From contig NZ_JAFCKT010000001.1 in NCBI RefSeq assembly GCF_018129985.1, positions 1,488,001 through 1,552,000 of the forward strand: a stretch of DNA of 64,000 bases, in the 5' to 3' direction. The DNA comes from Bradyrhizobium sp. SZCCT0148. Its GTDB lineage: Bacteria; Pseudomonadota; Alphaproteobacteria; Rhizobiales; Xanthobacteraceae. A program made the translations under genes and the position numbers. Each line of letters starts with the position of its first letter. The stretch's first letter is position 1. The notes below the pieces were generated by a model. That model saw only the letters and a program-made list of their open reading frames with translations, had not been told where the DNA came from and made no database searches. Shown in pieces: positions 62,302 through 64,000 of this stretch.

Positions 62302-64000
62302 ATGCAAGATCACACCTCATCGTCCACGCTCGAAAACGCTATTGCACTGCAAAAATACGGCGTCGGGCAGCCTGTCCGCCGCAAGGAGGACGACACCCTG
62401 GTGCGCGGCAAGGGCCGCTATACCGACGATTTCAACCTGCCCGGCCAAGCCCATGCAGTGGTCGTTCGGTCCACCCACGCCCATGGACTCATCCGCGGCA
62501 TTGGCATCGACGCCGCCAAGGCCATGCCGGGCGTTCTGGGCGTGTGGACCGGCAAGGATCTCGACGCCGCCGGCTACGGCCCCTTCACCTGCGGGCTGCC
62601 GCTCAAGAGCCGCGACGGCTCGCCTTTGCACCAGACCAACCGCCAGCCGCTCGCGACCGACAAGGTCCGCTTCGTCGGCGATCCCGTCGCCTTCGTGGTC
62701 GCCGAGACGCTGGCGCAGGCGCGCGACGCCGCAGAGGCGGTCGAGCTCGACATCGAGCCGCTGCCGGCGGTGACCGATCCCGAGGAAGCCGCAAAACCCG
62801 GCGCGCCGCAGCTCTACGACCACATCCCTGGCAACGTCGCGCTCGACTACCATTATGGCGACACGGAAAAGGTCAACGCGGCCTTCGCCAGCGCCGCCCA
62901 TGTCACCAAGATCGACATCGAGAACACCCGGGTCGCCGTGGTCTCGATGGAGCCGCGCGTTGGCCTTGCCTCCTACGACAAGAAGACCGAGCGCTACACG
63001 CTTCAGGTTCCGACCCAGGGCGTCGCCGGCAACCGCGCCAACCTCGCCAAGAACCTCAAAGTGCCGAACGAGAAGGTACGCATCCTCACCGCCAATGTCG
63101 GCGGCTCCTTCGGCATGAAGAACATCAACTACCCCGAGTACATGTGCATCCTGTACGCGGCGAAGGAACTGGGCAAGCCGGTGAAGTGGCTCGACGAGCG
63201 CTCCACCGCGTTTCTCTCCGACAGCCACGGCCGTGCGCAGAAGATCCATGCCGAGCTCGCGCTCGACGCCGAGGGAAATTTCCTCGCGGCCAAACTCGAA
63301 GGCTACGGCAATCTCGGCGCCTACATCACCGGCGTCGCGCCGGGGCCGCTGTCGCTCAACACCGGCAAGAACTTTTCCAGCGTCTACCGCACGCCGCTCA
63401 TGGCTGTCGACATCAAGGTCGTCCTGACCAACACCACGCTGATGGGCGCCTATCGCGGCGCCGGCCGGCCCGAGGCGAACTATTACATGGAGCGGCTGAT
63501 CGACCGCGCCGCCGACGAGATGGGCATCAACCGGCTGACCTTGCGCAAACGCAATTTCATCAAGCCGAGCCAGATCCCGTTCGCGGCCTCCTCCGGCGTC
63601 ACCTATGACAGCGGCGACTTCCAGGCGGTGTTCAACAAGGCGCTCGAAATCTCCGACCACGAGAATTTCGCCAAGCGCAAGAAAGAGAGCAAGAAGGCCG
63701 GCAAGCTGCGCGGCATCGCCGTCGGCTCCTATCTCGAGGTCACCGCGCCGCCGAGCCCGGAGCTCGGCAAGATCGTGTTCGATGCTGACGGCACGGTGCA
63801 GCTCATTACGGGCACGCTCGATTACGGCCAGGGTCATGCCACGCCGTTCGCGCAAGTGCTGAGTGCGCAGCTCGGCGTGCCCTTCGAGAGCGTCAAGCTC
63901 GTGCAGGGCGACAGCGACATCGTCCACGCCGGCAACGGCACCGGCGGCTCGCGCTCGATCACGGCGACCGGCCAGGCCATTGTGGGGGCCGCCAAGCTCG
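62302..64000 (+). CDS. Molybdenum hydroxylase large subunit (CoxL/XDH type), 3'-truncated
   Basis: First 566 residues of a molybdopterin-binding large subunit of the xanthine dehydrogenase/CO dehydrogenase family. The N-terminal part reads GVGQPVRRKEDDTLVRGKGRYTDDFNLPG; the central catalytic domain has GGSFGMKN and AYRGAGRPEANYYMERLID (about 382-400). The AYRGAGR motif marks form II CoxL-like enzymes, whereas true CO dehydrogenase has AYRCSFR; substrate therefore unknown. ATG 62302 is given as start, but an ATG at 62278 and a GTG at 62251 preceded by GAGGAGA are in frame. The gene runs off the right edge; the medium and small subunits are not visible. Confidence 0.88.
   Translation, partial: MQDHTSSSTLENAIALQKYGVGQPVRRKEDDTLVRGKGRYTDDFNLPGQAHAVVVRSTHAHGLIRGIGIDAAKAMPGVLGVWTGKDLDAAGYGPFTCGLPLKSRDGSPLHQTNRQPLATDKVRFVGDPVAFVVAETLAQARDAAEAVELDIEPLPAVTDPEEAAKPGAPQLYDHIPGNVALDYHYGDTEKVNAAFASAAHVTKIDIENTRVAVVSMEPRVGLASYDKKTERYTLQVPTQGVAGNRANLAKNLKVPNEKVRILTANVGGSFGMKNINYPEYMCILYAAKELGKPVKWLDERSTAFLSDSHGRAQKIHAELALDAEGNFLAAKLEGYGNLGAYITGVAPGPLSLNTGKNFSSVYRTPLMAVDIKVVLTNTTLMGAYRGAGRPEANYYMERLIDRAADEMGINRLTLRKRNFIKPSQIPFAASSGVTYDSGDFQAVFNKALEISDHENFAKRKKESKKAGKLRGIAVGSYLEVTAPPSPELGKIVFDADGTVQLITGTLDYGQGHATPFAQVLSAQLGVPFESVKLVQGDSDIVHAGNGTGGSRSITATGQAIVGAAKL

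Overview
The window is a high-GC alphaproteobacterial chromosome segment, most likely from Bradyrhizobium or a close relative (Nitrobacteraceae). The basis is the protein flavour, the two branched-chain amino-acid (Liv) binding proteins plus a complete liv operon, the GC-rich codon usage, and several families of dispersed palindromic intergenic repeats of the kind found in Bradyrhizobium and Rhodopseudomonas. No rRNA, tRNA or CRISPR was seen. Most of the window is ordinary core genome. The accessory signs are one complete IS481-family element, one lower-GC HNH nuclease gene lying on a vapC remnant, and one frameshifted hydrolase.

Layout. 1-3.8 kb: the end of a TauE/SafE permease, then a periplasmic binding protein translationally coupled to a membrane GGDEF-EAL protein. 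4-10 kb: radA, cvpA, purF, an SDR and a secreted NHL-repeat protein. 10-15.5 kb: an orphan LivK-like binding protein, then a minus-strand cluster of TPR (YfgM-like) protein, small lipoprotein, der and an MFS pump. 15.6-20.5 kb: an acyl-CoA ligase, an NnrU-like protein, a secreted protein and prfC. 20.6-22.8 kb: a guanidine-II (mini-ykkC) riboswitch in front of an SMR guanidinium exporter, then a DUF47-pit phosphate module with a PHO-box-like site. 22.9-27.6 kb: livG-livF-livK-livH-livM.

28-45 kb: many small enzymes and regulators. These include a PAS-like protein, ArsC/Spx-like, CsaA, GST, a DUF2892-ECF sigma-AhpD-like operon, a frameshifted beta-lactamase-family gene, Lin0512 plus GNAT, a stand-alone ALS-type enzyme divergent from a MarR-GNAT fusion, and a TetR gene whose product probably controls two palindromic operators. 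They also include a peptide deformylase-like protein that lacks two metal ligands, an SRPBCC-ArsR operon with a perfect operator palindrome, and a NylB-like hydrolase. 45-47 kb: a coupled pair of small ORFs, the vapC remnant and the HNH nuclease. 47-62 kb: guaA, a cold-shock gene with a clear promoter and terminator, rsmB, MAPEG, a phosphoesterase, a zinc-less MDR oxidoreductase, the IS481 element, guaB, an EmrB-type pump, rlmE and ppx. The window ends inside a CoxL/xanthine-dehydrogenase-type molybdenum subunit.

How the genes work together. Purine synthesis is represented by purF, guaA and guaB. Ribosome and translation functions are der, prfC, rlmE, rsmB and csaA. Envelope transport is represented by liv, pit and three MFS pumps. 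The most distinctive local circuits are the guanidine riboswitch and its exporter, the binding protein-c-di-GMP pair, the reverse-oriented PHO-box-like site before DUF47-pit, and the self-contained TetR, ArsR and MarR modules. Starts were moved from the longest open frame wherever a Shine-Dalgarno sequence or a stop/start overlap decided them.
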